Below, piece by piece: positions 8,031 to 16,970 of a stretch of DNA of 64,000 nt (positions are counted from its first letter, which is position 1; each line of letters begins with the position of its first letter). The stretch comes from Bacillus solitudinis (GTDB lineage: Bacteria > Bacillota > Bacilli > Bacillales > Bacillaceae_D): the NCBI RefSeq assembly GCF_002797395.1, contig NZ_KZ454943.1, positions 2,713,871 through 2,777,870 of the forward strand, written 5' to 3'. A program made the translations under genes and the position numbers. Under the pieces are notes generated by a model that worked only from the letters and a program-made list of their open reading frames with translations, made no database searches and was not told the DNA's origin.

Positions 8031-9887
8031 TTATTTAAGAATATCTTTCCAAATTAGCAAATGTGGACTTTGAGAGTATATAGTGGATAAACTTGCTGGA
8101 GTATCCTTTCCAACCCAAACGCCTGCTGTATATCGGTCAGTTAAACCTACAAACCAGATATCGTTATAATCATTGGTCGTCCCTGTTTTTCCACCTGAAT
8201 ATGAAGTGTTAATTTGTGCTTTTTGACCCGTCCCACTTGTCACAACGTCAGAGAGAAGCTGACGCATCTTGTCATTGGTTCCTTGCGACCAAATAGGAAC
8301 TGCTTTCGTATCCCATGTATATAGGAGTGTCCCATCTTGTGCTTTTACCTTACGAATGGCATAGGATGGAATAAAGTTTCCTTGATAAGCGAAAGTGGTA
8401 AACGCACGAGTGAGCTCGAGTGGTGACATTCCGTGTGTAAAACCTCCAAGCGCTGCCGGTAAATTATAATCTTTCGCTGAAATTCTACTAAACGGAAACT
8501 TTTCAAGATATGAAAAGGCTGTTTCAACACCAACCCGCTCTAGAATACGGACAGCCGGAGTATTGTACGAATTCTTAAAGGCAGTAGAAAGCGAAACTGT
8601 TCCATACTGACCACCTCCGAAATTTTTAGGACAATACGTTCCATTGCAAAAGTGATTAGCATTTATCGTACTATGAAGTGGGATTTCCATCTCTTCAAAA
8701 TACGGTGCGTAAACAAGTAAAGGCTTAATTGTTGATCCAGGTTGACGGAAGCTTTGAAAGCCCCGATGAAAATCAAATTTATTATAGTTTCTACCGCCTG
8801 TAATGGCGACGATTTCCGCACTTTGGTGATCAATGACTACCCCAGAACCTTGGATATCGCCTTGTAAATGTCGATCAAATGCAGCAACTGCATTCGTTTG
8901 TAATGCTGGATTTAAGGCTGTTTCAATTTGAATTCCTTGTTCAAGCAAATCTTGCACACGTTGGTTAAGTTTATCACGTATGGCTTGAGATGCTTCCTCT
9001 GACCCAGCTTGTGAGAGTTGTAAAGAAAACCCTTCAGCCTGCGAAATGAGTTCAATTAATTCGTAATGAACATATGTCACATAGTCAGGAAATTGATCAG
9101 TTCGTTTTTGAACATTTAGATTAATTTGTTGCAATAAGGCATCCTGATGCTGCTCAGAAGTAATGGACGATGCCTCAAGCATTTTATCCAAAATCCATTC
9201 TTGTCGGAGTTTGGTTTTCTCAGGGTATTTTAACGGATCATAATGTGACGGGTTATTTGGAATCGCGCTTAAGAAAGCGACCTCAGCTAAAGTTAAATCC
9301 TTACTACTTTTGCTGAAATAAAATTGGCTAGCAGCCTCAAAACCATAAATGCGGTTTTGAAAAAAAATAGTATTTAAATAAAGTTCAATAATTTCTTCTT
9401 TACTATATCGTTTTTCAATTTCATGAGCATACAATAGCTCACTCATTTTTCGGTTATATGTTTGTGCATGTCCTAAGAAGAGATTCCGTACGAGTTGCTG
9501 AGTCATCGTACTGGCCCCTTCTTCAATATTACCATGTTGAGCATTTGAAAAGAGCGCTCGAGCAATTCCAATACTATCATAGCCCTTGTGTTCATAAAAG
9601 CGTTTATCTTCAGTTGAAATAAAGGCATCTATGACCAATTTAGGGATGTCATCATAAGGTAAGTAAATGCGGTTTGTATCGCGAAAAATCGTAGAAATGA
9701 GTTTTCCATTCTGATCGAATATTGAACTATTCGTAGATAGAGCAATCTCATCCAATTCGACTTGACCATCTAAAACCTGTGAAAGGCTTTGTACATCATG
9801 AACCTCGGCCGTTACCTCTAGCAGTAAAACAGAAAAACCAATAAATAATAAGATAATTATGAGCCAGCCTGTACTAGCTTTTACCAT
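8031..9887 (-). CDS. pbpD: Class A penicillin-binding protein (PBP4, PbpD type)
   Basis: Bifunctional peptidoglycan synthase with glycosyltransferase and transpeptidase domains outside the membrane. An N-terminal anchor (WLIIILLFIGFSVLLL) precedes the GT51 domain with STEDKRFYEHKG, GASTMTQQLVRN and the KRYSKEEIIELYLNTIFF motif. The transpeptidase domain has the active-site SxxK in RQPGSTIKPLLVYAP, the SYN motif in NSYNTPA and the KTG box in SGGKTGTTNDY. Size and segment order match B. subtilis PbpD closely. I choose the ATG at 9887; a TTG 30 bases upstream has no ribosome binding site and sits at the likely transcription start of an extended -10 promoter. Convergent with the DUF5366 gene and divergent from prkA. 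Confidence 0.92.
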   Translation of the reverse strand: MVKASTGWLIIILLFIGFSVLLLEVTAEVHDVQSLSQVLDGQVELDEIALSTNSSIFDQNGKLISTIFRDTNRIYLPYDDIPKLVIDAFISTEDKRFYEHKGYDSIGIARALFSNAQHGNIEEGASTMTQQLVRNLFLGHAQTYNRKMSELLYAHEIEKRYSKEEIIELYLNTIFFQNRIYGFEAASQFYFSKSSKDLTLAEVAFLSAIPNNPSHYDPLKYPEKTKLRQEWILDKMLEASSITSEQHQDALLQQINLNVQKRTDQFPDYVTYVHYELIELISQAEGFSLQLSQAGSEEASQAIRDKLNQRVQDLLEQGIQIETALNPALQTNAVAAFDRHLQGDIQGSGVVIDHQSAEIVAITGGRNYNKFDFHRGFQSFRQPGSTIKPLLVYAPYFEEMEIPLHSTINANHFCNGTYCPKNFGGGQYGTVSLSTAFKNSYNTPAVRILERVGVETAFSYLEKFPFSRISAKDYNLPAALGGFTHGMSPLELTRAFTTFAYQGNFIPSYAIRKVKAQDGTLLYTWDTKAVPIWSQGTNDKMRQLLSDVVTSGTGQKAQINTSYSGGKTGTTNDYNDIWFVGLTDRYTAGVWVGKDTPASLSTIYSQSPHLLIWKDILK

Positions 9888-9922
9888 TTCATCAACTCTT
9901 TCTATTCCTACGTTCAAGCTTT

Positions 9923-9950
9923 ATTGTACCACTTTTAAAGGAGTTTGAAA
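9923..9950 (-). promoter_or_regulatory. Candidate promoter of pbpD
   Basis: On the minus strand an extended -10 element TGGTACAAT (ending at 9923) lies 16 bases after TTTCAA (9950-9945). The predicted transcription start falls near 9916, which argues for the ATG at 9887 as the translation start. Confidence 0.4.
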
Positions 9951-10106
9951 TGTTCTGTCATGGTTTTCGTTCATTATTAATAAGAATAAGAAAGCATGTT
10001 TTATAGGGCAATTAGTGGAAATCAAAAAATGAGGTGCATGTTCAGGCTAGCTTATGCATATGTTTAACTAATCTCGCGCTTGATCACGAGAATGGAGGCA
10101 CGCCAC

Positions 10107-12002
10107 ATGGATATTTTAAAAAAGATTGAACAATTTAGAGACGAAGAAGAGAGTTTAAAGTGGGAAGGTACATTTCAGGACTACTTAGATTTACTGAAGG
10201 AGAAGCCACATGTCGCGCAGACGGCTCACTCTCGGGTGTATAATATGATAAACGATGCAGGAGTTGAGGAAGAAAACGGTACGAAAAAATATTCTTTTTT
10301 CAGTGAACAAATTTATGGATTAGAAGAATCAATTGAAAAGTTAGTAGAAGAATATTTTCACTCCTCAGCAAAGAGGTTGGATGTGCGCAAGCGTATCTTG
10401 TTATTAATGGGACCGGTAAGTGGAGGGAAATCGACGCTTGTTACGATGCTAAAGCGGGGATTAGAACAATATTCTCGTACGGACGCAGGGGCAATTTATG
10501 CTATTAAAGGCTGCCCTATGCATGAGGATCCACTACACTTAATTCCTCAGCATTTAAGAAGAGATTTTTACGAGGAATATGGAATTAAAATTGAAGGAAA
10601 TCTTTCCCCACTAAATATGATGAGACTTGAAGAAGAATATGGCGGTCATATTGAAGAGGTGGTTGTTGAACGAATATTCTTCTCAGAGGATAAGCGTACA
10701 GGAATCGGAACCTTTAGTCCTTCTGATCCTAAATCACAAGACATCGCTGACTTAACTGGGAGCATTGATTTCTCCACTATTGCAGAGTACGGATCGGAAT
10801 CAGACCCGAGGGCTTATCGGTTTGACGGGGAATTGAACAAAGCAAATCGAGGAATGATGGAATTTCAAGAAATGCTTAAATGTGATGAAAAGTTCTTATG
10901 GCATTTATTATCGCTAACGCAAGAAGGGAATTTTAAAGCAGGACGCTTTGCGCTCATTAGTGCGGATGAACTTATTGTTGCTCATACAAATGAATCCGAG
11001 TATAAAACGTTTATTTCTAATAAAAAGAATGAAGCCCTTCACTCACGGATTATTGTCATGAAAATTCCTTATAATTTAAAGGTTAGTGAAGAAGAACGTA
11101 TTTACAAGAAAATGATTCAAGATAGTGATCTATCAGATGTCCATGTGGCACCACATGCTTTAAAAGTGGCTGCCATCTTTACGATTTTAACTAGACTAGA
11201 GGATCCAAAAAAGCAGGGAATTGATTTAGTTAAAAAAATGCGCTTATACGATGGAGAAAGTGTAGAAGGTTTTAATGCTCAGGATTTGGAAGAGCTGAAA
11301 ACAGAATACCCGGATGAAGGCATGAAAGGCATTGATCCTCGGTATGTCATCAACCGGATATCTTCAGCGATTATAAGGAAGCAATTAACATCGATAAATG
11401 CTCTGGACGTACTTCGTTCGATTAAAGAAGGGCTAAATGAGCATGCTTCTATTTCTCAGGATGATAAAGAGCGGTATATGGATTTCATTGGAGTTGCTCG
11501 TAAAGAATACGACACAATAGCAAAAAAAGAAGTTCAAAAAGCGTTTGTCTACTCTTATGATGAATCAGCAAAAACATTGATGGATAACTATCTTGATAAT
11601 GTTGAAGCCTATTGTAATAAAAATAAGCTTCGTGATCCTTTAACTGGTGAAGAAATGACACCAGATGAAAAATTGATGCGATCAATTGAGGAACAAATTG
11701 GTATTTCAGAAAATGCAAAAAAGGCTTTTCGAGAAGAAATCCTCATACGTATATCTGCCTATGCACGCAAAGGAAAGAAATTTGATTACAATTCTCACGA
11801 GCGTTTGCGTGAAGCTATTCAAAAGAAGCTCTTTGCGGATTTGAAAGATATAGTCAAAATAACAACCTCTGTGAAAACACCAGATGAGTCACAATTGAAA
11901 AAAGTAAATGAGGTTATCGCTCGATTAATAGATGAGCATGGCTACAATTCAACCTCGGCAAACGAATTGCTTCGCTATGTCGGCAGCCTACTAAACCGTT
12001 AA
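10107..12002 (+). CDS. prkA: PrkA serine protein kinase / AAA+ family protein
   Basis: A 631-residue protein of the PrkA family, associated with sporulation in Bacillus. It has an AAA+ domain with Walker A GPVSGGKST near residue 100 and the highly conserved GTFSPSDPKSQDIADLTGS and GELNKANRGMMEFQEML stretches, followed by the PrkA C-terminal domain ending in YVGSLLNR. The family was long described as a kinase; more recent B. subtilis work proposes an ATP-dependent protease-like activity. The ATG at 10107 is preferred because GGAGG lies just upstream, and family members start with MDILKK. An in-frame TTG at 10080 has no such site. In B. subtilis prkA and yhbH are neighbours; here a signal peptidase gene lies between them. 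Confidence 0.96.
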   Translation: MDILKKIEQFRDEEESLKWEGTFQDYLDLLKEKPHVAQTAHSRVYNMINDAGVEEENGTKKYSFFSEQIYGLEESIEKLVEEYFHSSAKRLDVRKRILLLMGPVSGGKSTLVTMLKRGLEQYSRTDAGAIYAIKGCPMHEDPLHLIPQHLRRDFYEEYGIKIEGNLSPLNMMRLEEEYGGHIEEVVVERIFFSEDKRTGIGTFSPSDPKSQDIADLTGSIDFSTIAEYGSESDPRAYRFDGELNKANRGMMEFQEMLKCDEKFLWHLLSLTQEGNFKAGRFALISADELIVAHTNESEYKTFISNKKNEALHSRIIVMKIPYNLKVSEEERIYKKMIQDSDLSDVHVAPHALKVAAIFTILTRLEDPKKQGIDLVKKMRLYDGESVEGFNAQDLEELKTEYPDEGMKGIDPRYVINRISSAIIRKQLTSINALDVLRSIKEGLNEHASISQDDKERYMDFIGVARKEYDTIAKKEVQKAFVYSYDESAKTLMDNYLDNVEAYCNKNKLRDPLTGEEMTPDEKLMRSIEEQIGISENAKKAFREEILIRISAYARKGKKFDYNSHERLREAIQKKLFADLKDIVKITTSVKTPDESQLKKVNEVIARLIDEHGYNSTSANELLRYVGSLLNR

Positions 12003-12014
12003 TGTGAAGAAGGG

Positions 12015-12048
12015 GACAGTCGCCTGAATTAGGGACTGTCTTTTTTTT
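12015..12048 (+). terminator. Terminator after prkA
   Basis: GACAGTC and GACTGTC form a stem followed by eight T residues. Confidence 0.85.
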
Positions 12049-12117
12049 ATCGCATTCTTGTCGCCGGTTAAAATAAATGTTAGATTATAGAAAAGATTTA
12101 GTATGGGGGACATGCCA

Positions 12118-12654
12118 GTGGAAACAAAGAAAAATGAATGGTTAGAATGGTTAAAAGCAATCATTATTGCCCTCGTATTAGCGATTATTATTCGAACGTT
12201 TATTTTTGCTAGTTATGAAGTACAAGGTGAATCAATGATGCCAAATGCACAAGATGGGGAACGTTTTATCGTAAATAAAGTTGGGTATGGGATTTCCGCT
12301 CCAGATAGATTTGATATGATTGTTTTTCATGCGACAGAGGAAGATGATTATATTAAACGAGTCATTGGGCTACCGGGAGACTTAATTCGTTATGAAGATG
12401 ATGTTCTTTATATTAATAATGAACCTATTGAAGAACCGTTTCTTGAAGAGCGCCGAGCTAGATATGAACAAGGTTTTTATACGAAGAATTTTATTTGTCC
12501 GGAAGTGGTTCCGCCAAATCATGTTTTTGTTATGGGAGATAATCGCGCCAATAGCCTTGATAGCCGCAGAATCGGATTTATAAGTAATGAGCAAATTGTT
12601 GGTAAGGTTGACTTAAGATTTTGGCCTATTAAAGAGGTAGGGCTAGTCCACTAA
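12118..12654 (+). CDS. Type I signal peptidase
   Basis: Membrane serine protease that removes signal peptides from exported pre-proteins. One N-terminal transmembrane helix (LKAIIIALVLAIIIRTFIF) is followed by the catalytic Ser in VQGESMMP and the catalytic Lys in DDYIKRVIGLPGD, and by box E GDNRANSLDSRRIG. The order and the length of about 180 residues fit Gram-positive SipS/SipT enzymes. The start is uncertain: GTG at 12118 has GGGGGA at good spacing, while in-frame ATGs at 12112 and 12103 are less well placed. It stands between prkA and yhbH, each with its own terminator, so co-regulation with them is not implied. Confidence 0.93.
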   Translation: METKKNEWLEWLKAIIIALVLAIIIRTFIFASYEVQGESMMPNAQDGERFIVNKVGYGISAPDRFDMIVFHATEEDDYIKRVIGLPGDLIRYEDDVLYINNEPIEEPFLEERRARYEQGFYTKNFICPEVVPPNHVFVMGDNRANSLDSRRIGFISNEQIVGKVDLRFWPIKEVGLVH

Positions 12655-12655
12655 G

Positions 12656-12688
12656 AACGTACATTTCCTATTGAAATGTACGTTTTTT
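12656..12688 (+). terminator. Terminator after the signal peptidase gene
   Basis: AACGTACATTT pairs with AAATGTACGTT, with a T run downstream. Confidence 0.85.
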
Positions 12689-13025
12689 TCTACTTTTCTA
12701 AGGTCAGAGAGGAATTGGAAGAAAGCTTGTCCGACGAAAAGGAACCAATTTGTCAGAATTTATTAGCAACTCTTCTTCCTGTTTGCATAAGATAGAGTAA
12801 GCTATCTCATTTGACACTTCTATTTTTTTATAAAACAAATGACTCGAAACCATTTTATGCACTATCTAGTCAAAATGTGAATCGCACATTTATTTTTTTA
12901 ATGATAAAAAGTTTGTGCTGTGTTTAAAAGCAGAGAGCAATAGCTTCACTTCATTGCTTCTAAGCGAAGTATGTTAGCGAAGGTATGTATAGGAAGAATG
13001 TTCAAAAAAATAGGGAGGGATAACA
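12689..13025. other. Leader region upstream of yhbH
   Basis: About 340 AT-rich bases without a convincing gene. The yhbH promoter must lie here or be supplied by readthrough. In B. subtilis yhbH is transcribed during sporulation, but I could not pick out a sigma-E-type -35/-10 pair with confidence. A GGGAGGG ribosome binding site ends the region. Confidence 0.4.
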
Positions 13026-14201
13026 GTGGAAAAAAACAAACAAAATTTTGTCGTGTCGCATGAGAATTGGACCCTCCACCGCAAGGGTTTCCAAGATCAA
13101 CGTCGTCACCAAGAAAAAGTACAAGAAGCGATAAAAAAGAATCTCCCAGACCTTGTTAGTGAAGAGAATATTGTCATGTCCAATGGCCGGGATGTTATTA
13201 AAATTCCAATTAGGTCCCTAGATGAATATAAAATTAGATATAATTATGATAAAAATAAGCATGTGGGTCAAGGAAAGGGAGATAGTAAAGTAGGAGATGT
13301 CGTTGCACGTGATCCTAATGCACAGCGTCAGCAACAACAAGGACCTGGAAAGGGGCAAGGAGCTGGGGACCAGGCGGGTAATGATTATACAGAGGCTGAA
13401 ATTTCAATCTTGGAGCTTCAAGAAATGCTGTTTCGTGAACTAGAGTTACCTAATCTACAAAAGAAGGAGCAAGATGAAATTGTTATCGAGGACATTGCCT
13501 TTAACGACATTCGTAAAAAAGGGTTAATGGGAAACATTGACAAGCGTCGGACGATTTTATCAGCGATTAAACGAAATGCTTTAGAAGGAAGACCGGGACT
13601 CATCCCCATATATAATGATGACCTTAGGTTTAAAACATGGAACGAGGTCGTTCGTCCTGAATCAAAGGCAGTCGTGCTAGCGATGATGGATACAAGTGGA
13701 TCTATGGGGCGCTGGGAAAAGTATATGGCAAGGAGCTTCTTTTTCTGGATGACCCGTTTTCTCCGCAGTAAATACGAAACGGTCGATATAGAATTTATTG
13801 CGCATCATACGGAAGCGAAAGTCGTTTCTGAGGAAGACTTTTTCTCCAAAGGGGAAAGTGGGGGAACAATTTGTTCATCAGCTTACCGAAAAGCTCTCGA
13901 AATGATTGAGAAAAACTATGATCCGAAACGCTACAATATATATCCCTTTCATTTTTCTGATGGTGATAATCTCACATCCGATAACGCGCGTTGCTTGAAA
14001 CTAGTCGAGAAACTGATGGAAGTCTCAAGCATGTTTGGGTATGGGGAAGTGAATCAGTACAGCCGCCACTCCACACTTATGTCCGCATATAAAAATATTA
14101 CCGATCCCCGTTTCCGTCATTACATCCTTAAGGAAAAGGGCGATGTGTATCATGCGATGAAGACGTTTTTTAAGAAAGAGGAAGAAAGTATAATTGTGTA
14201 G
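13026..14201 (+). CDS. yhbH: Sporulation protein YhbH (DUF444)
   Basis: A 391-residue DUF444 protein required for efficient sporulation in Bacillus. The N terminus has the family [20 protein letters not shown] segment, then a Gly/Gln-rich linker near residues 95-120, then a von Willebrand A-like region with [17 protein letters not shown], a GGT(I)[12 protein letters not shown] segment and FHFSDGDNL. It starts at GTG after ATAGGGAGGG. DUF444 proteins commonly accompany prkA, and the pair plus a SpoVR-like protein are thought to act together in spore formation. A short remnant similar to its 3' end is found at 28813-28944. Confidence 0.95.
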   Translation: MEKNKQNFVVSHENWTLHRKGFQDQRRHQEKVQEAIKKNLPDLVSEENIVMSNGRDVIKIPIRSLDEYKIRYNYDKNKHVGQGKGDSKVGDVVARDPNAQRQQQQGPGKGQGAGDQAGNDYTEAEISILELQEMLFRELELPNLQKKEQDEIVIEDIAFNDIRKKGLMGNIDKRRTILSAIKRNALEGRPGLIPIYNDDLRFKTWNEVVRPESKAVVLAMMDTSGSMGRWEKYMARSFFFWMTRFLRSKYETVDIEFIAHHTEAKVVSEEDFFSKGESGGTICSSAYRKALEMIEKNYDPKRYNIYPFHFSDGDNLTSDNARCLKLVEKLMEVSSMFGYGEVNQYSRHSTLMSAYKNITDPRFRHYILKEKGDVYHAMKTFFKKEEESIIV

Positions 14202-14226
14202 CCAAAGTGGCCGCTTACGTTAAAGA

Positions 14227-14258
14227 AGCAGTACTATTTTTCACGGTACTGCTTTTTT
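14227..14258 (+). terminator. Terminator after yhbH
   Basis: AGCAGTAC pairs with GTACTGCT and is followed by seven T residues. Confidence 0.85.
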
Positions 14259-14478
14259 TGTGTGCGTTGTAACAACGTAAGCGTCAAATGATCCCCACCT
14301 ATGAGCTGGATGGGGATTCATGTATGATTTATTTACTTTTCAGGACGCGACACTGGTTCGGAAGCTCCTTCGATCAAGGGGCCAGCTGGTCTAATTTGAG
14401 CTAGAGTTATAAAGGACCAGCAATAGATGCGGTGAATTTAAAACGTTTACTCAATGTTCCGATTACAAAACAGAGTGT

Positions 14479-15585
14479 TTATTTATTTGGAAATTCTTTA
14501 TCAACTGTAGCTAGAGCAGATCCGATGACCTGATGCATGTCAAAATACTTATAATTAGCTAGTCTACCGCCAAAAATCACATTTTTTTCATTATCAGCTA
14601 AAGCTTTGTATTTTCTATAAATTTCATTATTCTTACTATCATTAATTGGATAATAGGGTTCATCACCTGGCTTCCACTCGCTAGGGTATTCTTCTGTAAT
14701 AATGGTCTTATCTTGCGTACCAAATTCAAAATGTTTATGCTCGATAATTCGTGTGTATGGAGTATCTTTGTCTGTATAGTTGACCACTGCATTCCCTTGG
14801 TAATTATCTGTTTCAGCCAATACCTTTGTTTCAAAGCGCAGGCTTCTATAATCAAGTACACCGAATGTATAACTGAAATATTGGTCAATCATACCTGTAT
14901 AAACAACTTTGTTTGCTAACCCTTCTAATTCCCTACGTAGTTCAAAAAAATCAACATTTAGCTTTATATCAATACCTTCTAACATTTTTTCAATGATACT
15001 CGTATAACCGCCAATTGGAATTCCCTGGTAGCGGTCATTAAAGTAATTATTATCATAGGTAAATCGAACGGGTAGCCTTTTAATTATAAAAGCAGGTAAT
15101 TCTTTAGCAGGTCTCCCCCATTGTTTTTCGGTGTACCCCTTAATTAATTTTTCGAAAATATCTGTTCCTATTAGGGAGATGGCTTGTTCCTCAAGATTTT
15201 TAGGTTCTGTAACACCGGCTTCTTTTTTTTGGTGTTCGATTTTCGCTTTGGCTTCATCAGGAGTGACAACACCCCACAATTTATTAAATGTGTTCATATT
15301 AAAAGGGAGGTTATATATTTCTCCTTTATAGTTTGCAATTGGCGAGTTGGTATATCGATTAAACTCAGCAAATCCATTGACGTATTCCCAGATTTTTTGA
15401 TCGTTAGTGTGAAAAATATGGGCGCCATATTTATGAACGTTAATACCTTCAATCTGTTCTGTATAAACATTCCCTCCAATATGATCTCTTTTATCAACAA
15501 CTAAACACTTTTTTCCTCTTTTGTTTGCTTCATAGGCAAATACTGATCCAAATAAACCAGCTCCTACTATTAGATAATCGTACAT
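14479..15585 (-). CDS. glf: UDP-galactopyranose mutase
   Basis: Flavoenzyme converting UDP-galactopyranose to UDP-galactofuranose, the donor for galactofuranose-containing surface glycans. The 368-residue product starts with a FAD-binding Rossmann motif (YLIVGAGLFGSVFAYEA), continues with KRDHIGGN and YGAHIFHT, and has the EKQWGR, LPVRFTYDNNYF and C-terminal GGRLANYKYFDMHQVIGSA segments that line the active site. AAGGAGAG precedes the ATG. No galactofuranosyltransferase or capsule operon adjoins it; the nearest glycosyltransferase is 8 kb away. The divergent LysR regulator may control it. Confidence 0.96.
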   Translation of the reverse strand: MYDYLIVGAGLFGSVFAYEANKRGKKCLVVDKRDHIGGNVYTEQIEGINVHKYGAHIFHTNDQKIWEYVNGFAEFNRYTNSPIANYKGEIYNLPFNMNTFNKLWGVVTPDEAKAKIEHQKKEAGVTEPKNLEEQAISLIGTDIFEKLIKGYTEKQWGRPAKELPAFIIKRLPVRFTYDNNYFNDRYQGIPIGGYTSIIEKMLEGIDIKLNVDFFELRRELEGLANKVVYTGMIDQYFSYTFGVLDYRSLRFETKVLAETDNYQGNAVVNYTDKDTPYTRIIEHKHFEFGTQDKTIITEEYPSEWKPGDEPYYPINDSKNNEIYRKYKALADNEKNVIFGGRLANYKYFDMHQVIGSALATVDKEFPNK

Positions 15586-15747
15586 GTAAACTCTCCTTAA
15601 TTGCTGTATTATCTAAAATAAATTTCCCTAATTTCAACAAAGATAAATAGGGATGGAAGGATTATAACAAAGGAAATCAAATAAATAAAGATTAGGAAAA
15701 AGTCATTAATGTTATGAGTTATTAGTACTATCAAGCGATAGAGTTAA

Positions 15748-15777
15748 TTGCAATTTGACTTAATAAAGTGCTATACT
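15748..15777 (+). promoter_or_regulatory. Candidate promoter of the LysR gene
   Basis: TTGCAA at 15748-15753 and TATACT at 15772-15777 are separated by 18 bases in the 243-base divergent region between glf and the regulator gene. Confidence 0.45.
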
Positions 15778-15828
15778 AAGCTTTAAAACTGATTTACAAT
15801 GTAGAGCGAATACAAAAAAGGTGAAATT

Positions 15829-16710
15829 ATGAATATAGAGGCACTGCAACTTTTTAATAAGGTGTATCAGATGAATAGTATCAACTCTGCGGCTAAAGAA
15901 CTATTTATTACCCCCCAAGGTCTTAGCAAGACGATTAAACAACTTGAATTGGAATTAGAGACTGAGTTATTTGATCGTGGTCCTAGAGGAATGGTGGCAA
16001 CAGAGGCAGGAGAATTGCTGTATGCAAGAGCTCAGCATATCGTTTATCTGATGGAAGATCTAAAAAAAGAAATTAGTATTATTAGCGGTAGTAAAGGAAC
16101 GTTAGATGTTGTAGTCACATATTCATCAACAGCTGTGATACCCATTGAACTTTTGTATGATTTTTCTAAGGATTATCCTGATATCCAAATTAAGATTAGG
16201 GAATTACCAGATGATTCTTATCTTAATCAAATATTTCAAGAGGAAGTAGATATTGGATTAGTAACGGATTATGAAGATATTGAAAACTGTGAACATGAAT
16301 TAATTGTTCTAGGAGAAGCTGTAGCTGTTGTCTCGGAAAATCATCGTTTGGCCGATAGAGACGAAATTTCGATTGATCATCTTAAGGAAGAGCCTTTAGT
16401 TGTCAAATCTGTTGGCAAGGGGAAGGACCACAGTTTTGTTGACATGTGTTTAGATAAAGGCTTTACACCAAATGTGGTACATGAATTTGGCAGTATTTTA
16501 TCAGCTCACAGATTATGCGAATTGAATGGGTTTGTAGCCATATCAGTTGATTTCGTTGAAGCTACCTTGAAAAAAAATAATTTAAAGGTCATTAGATTAG
16601 CAGAGAAAATCCCACAAAATATCTACTTAGTTTCCCGAAAAAGGGGTATTCAATCGAAGGCTATTTTATTATTTAAAAGCTATATTAAAGATAAAACAGA
16701 GAATAAGTAA
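15829..16710 (+). CDS. LysR-family transcriptional regulator
   Basis: A 293-residue regulator with an N-terminal winged helix-turn-helix (residues 1-60, including SINSAAKELFITPQGLSKTI and the FDRGPRGM wing) and a C-terminal periplasmic-binding-like effector domain (about 90-290). LysR regulators often control the divergent neighbour, which here is glf, or the GH3 island downstream; neither is proven. The effector is not identifiable from sequence. It ends in its own terminator before the GH3 genes. Confidence 0.93.
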   Translation: MNIEALQLFNKVYQMNSINSAAKELFITPQGLSKTIKQLELELETELFDRGPRGMVATEAGELLYARAQHIVYLMEDLKKEISIISGSKGTLDVVVTYSSTAVIPIELLYDFSKDYPDIQIKIRELPDDSYLNQIFQEEVDIGLVTDYEDIENCEHELIVLGEAVAVVSENHRLADRDEISIDHLKEEPLVVKSVGKGKDHSFVDMCLDKGFTPNVVHEFGSILSAHRLCELNGFVAISVDFVEATLKKNNLKVIRLAEKIPQNIYLVSRKRGIQSKAILLFKSYIKDKTENK

Positions 16711-16752
16711 GTCGATTTGATGTGCTAAAAAGCCCGTTGAATCGACTTTTTT
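16709..16752 (+). terminator. Terminator after the LysR gene
   Basis: AAGTCGATT overlaps the stop codon and pairs with AATCGACTT, which is followed by a T run. Confidence 0.75.
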
Positions 16753-16867
16753 CGTGGCGGCAAACTAAAAGTTACTACCCCTAAACTTTTGGTTTATAGT
16801 GCAATCGACAAATGTGAAGTAAGTTTAATGTGTAATCATAAACCGTTTTCAATTTTTCTTTCCAGAT

Positions 16868-16881
16868 TGTTAGCGCTTTAC
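16868..16881. promoter_or_regulatory. cre-like operator upstream of the first GH3 gene
   Basis: TGTTAGCGCTTTAC resembles the CcpA catabolite responsive element (central AGCGCT core) with about three departures from consensus. It lies about 90 bases before the GH3 start and may overlap a TTTACT -35 box. A different LacI-family regulator is equally possible. Confidence 0.4.
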
Positions 16882-16970
16882 TTGATGAAGGAGGGGAGTT
16901 TTATAACTCGTTTGCAACAAAAATGTACTATTTTCTTAAACTATTGATTTAACTGGGGGTTAGAAGAAAC

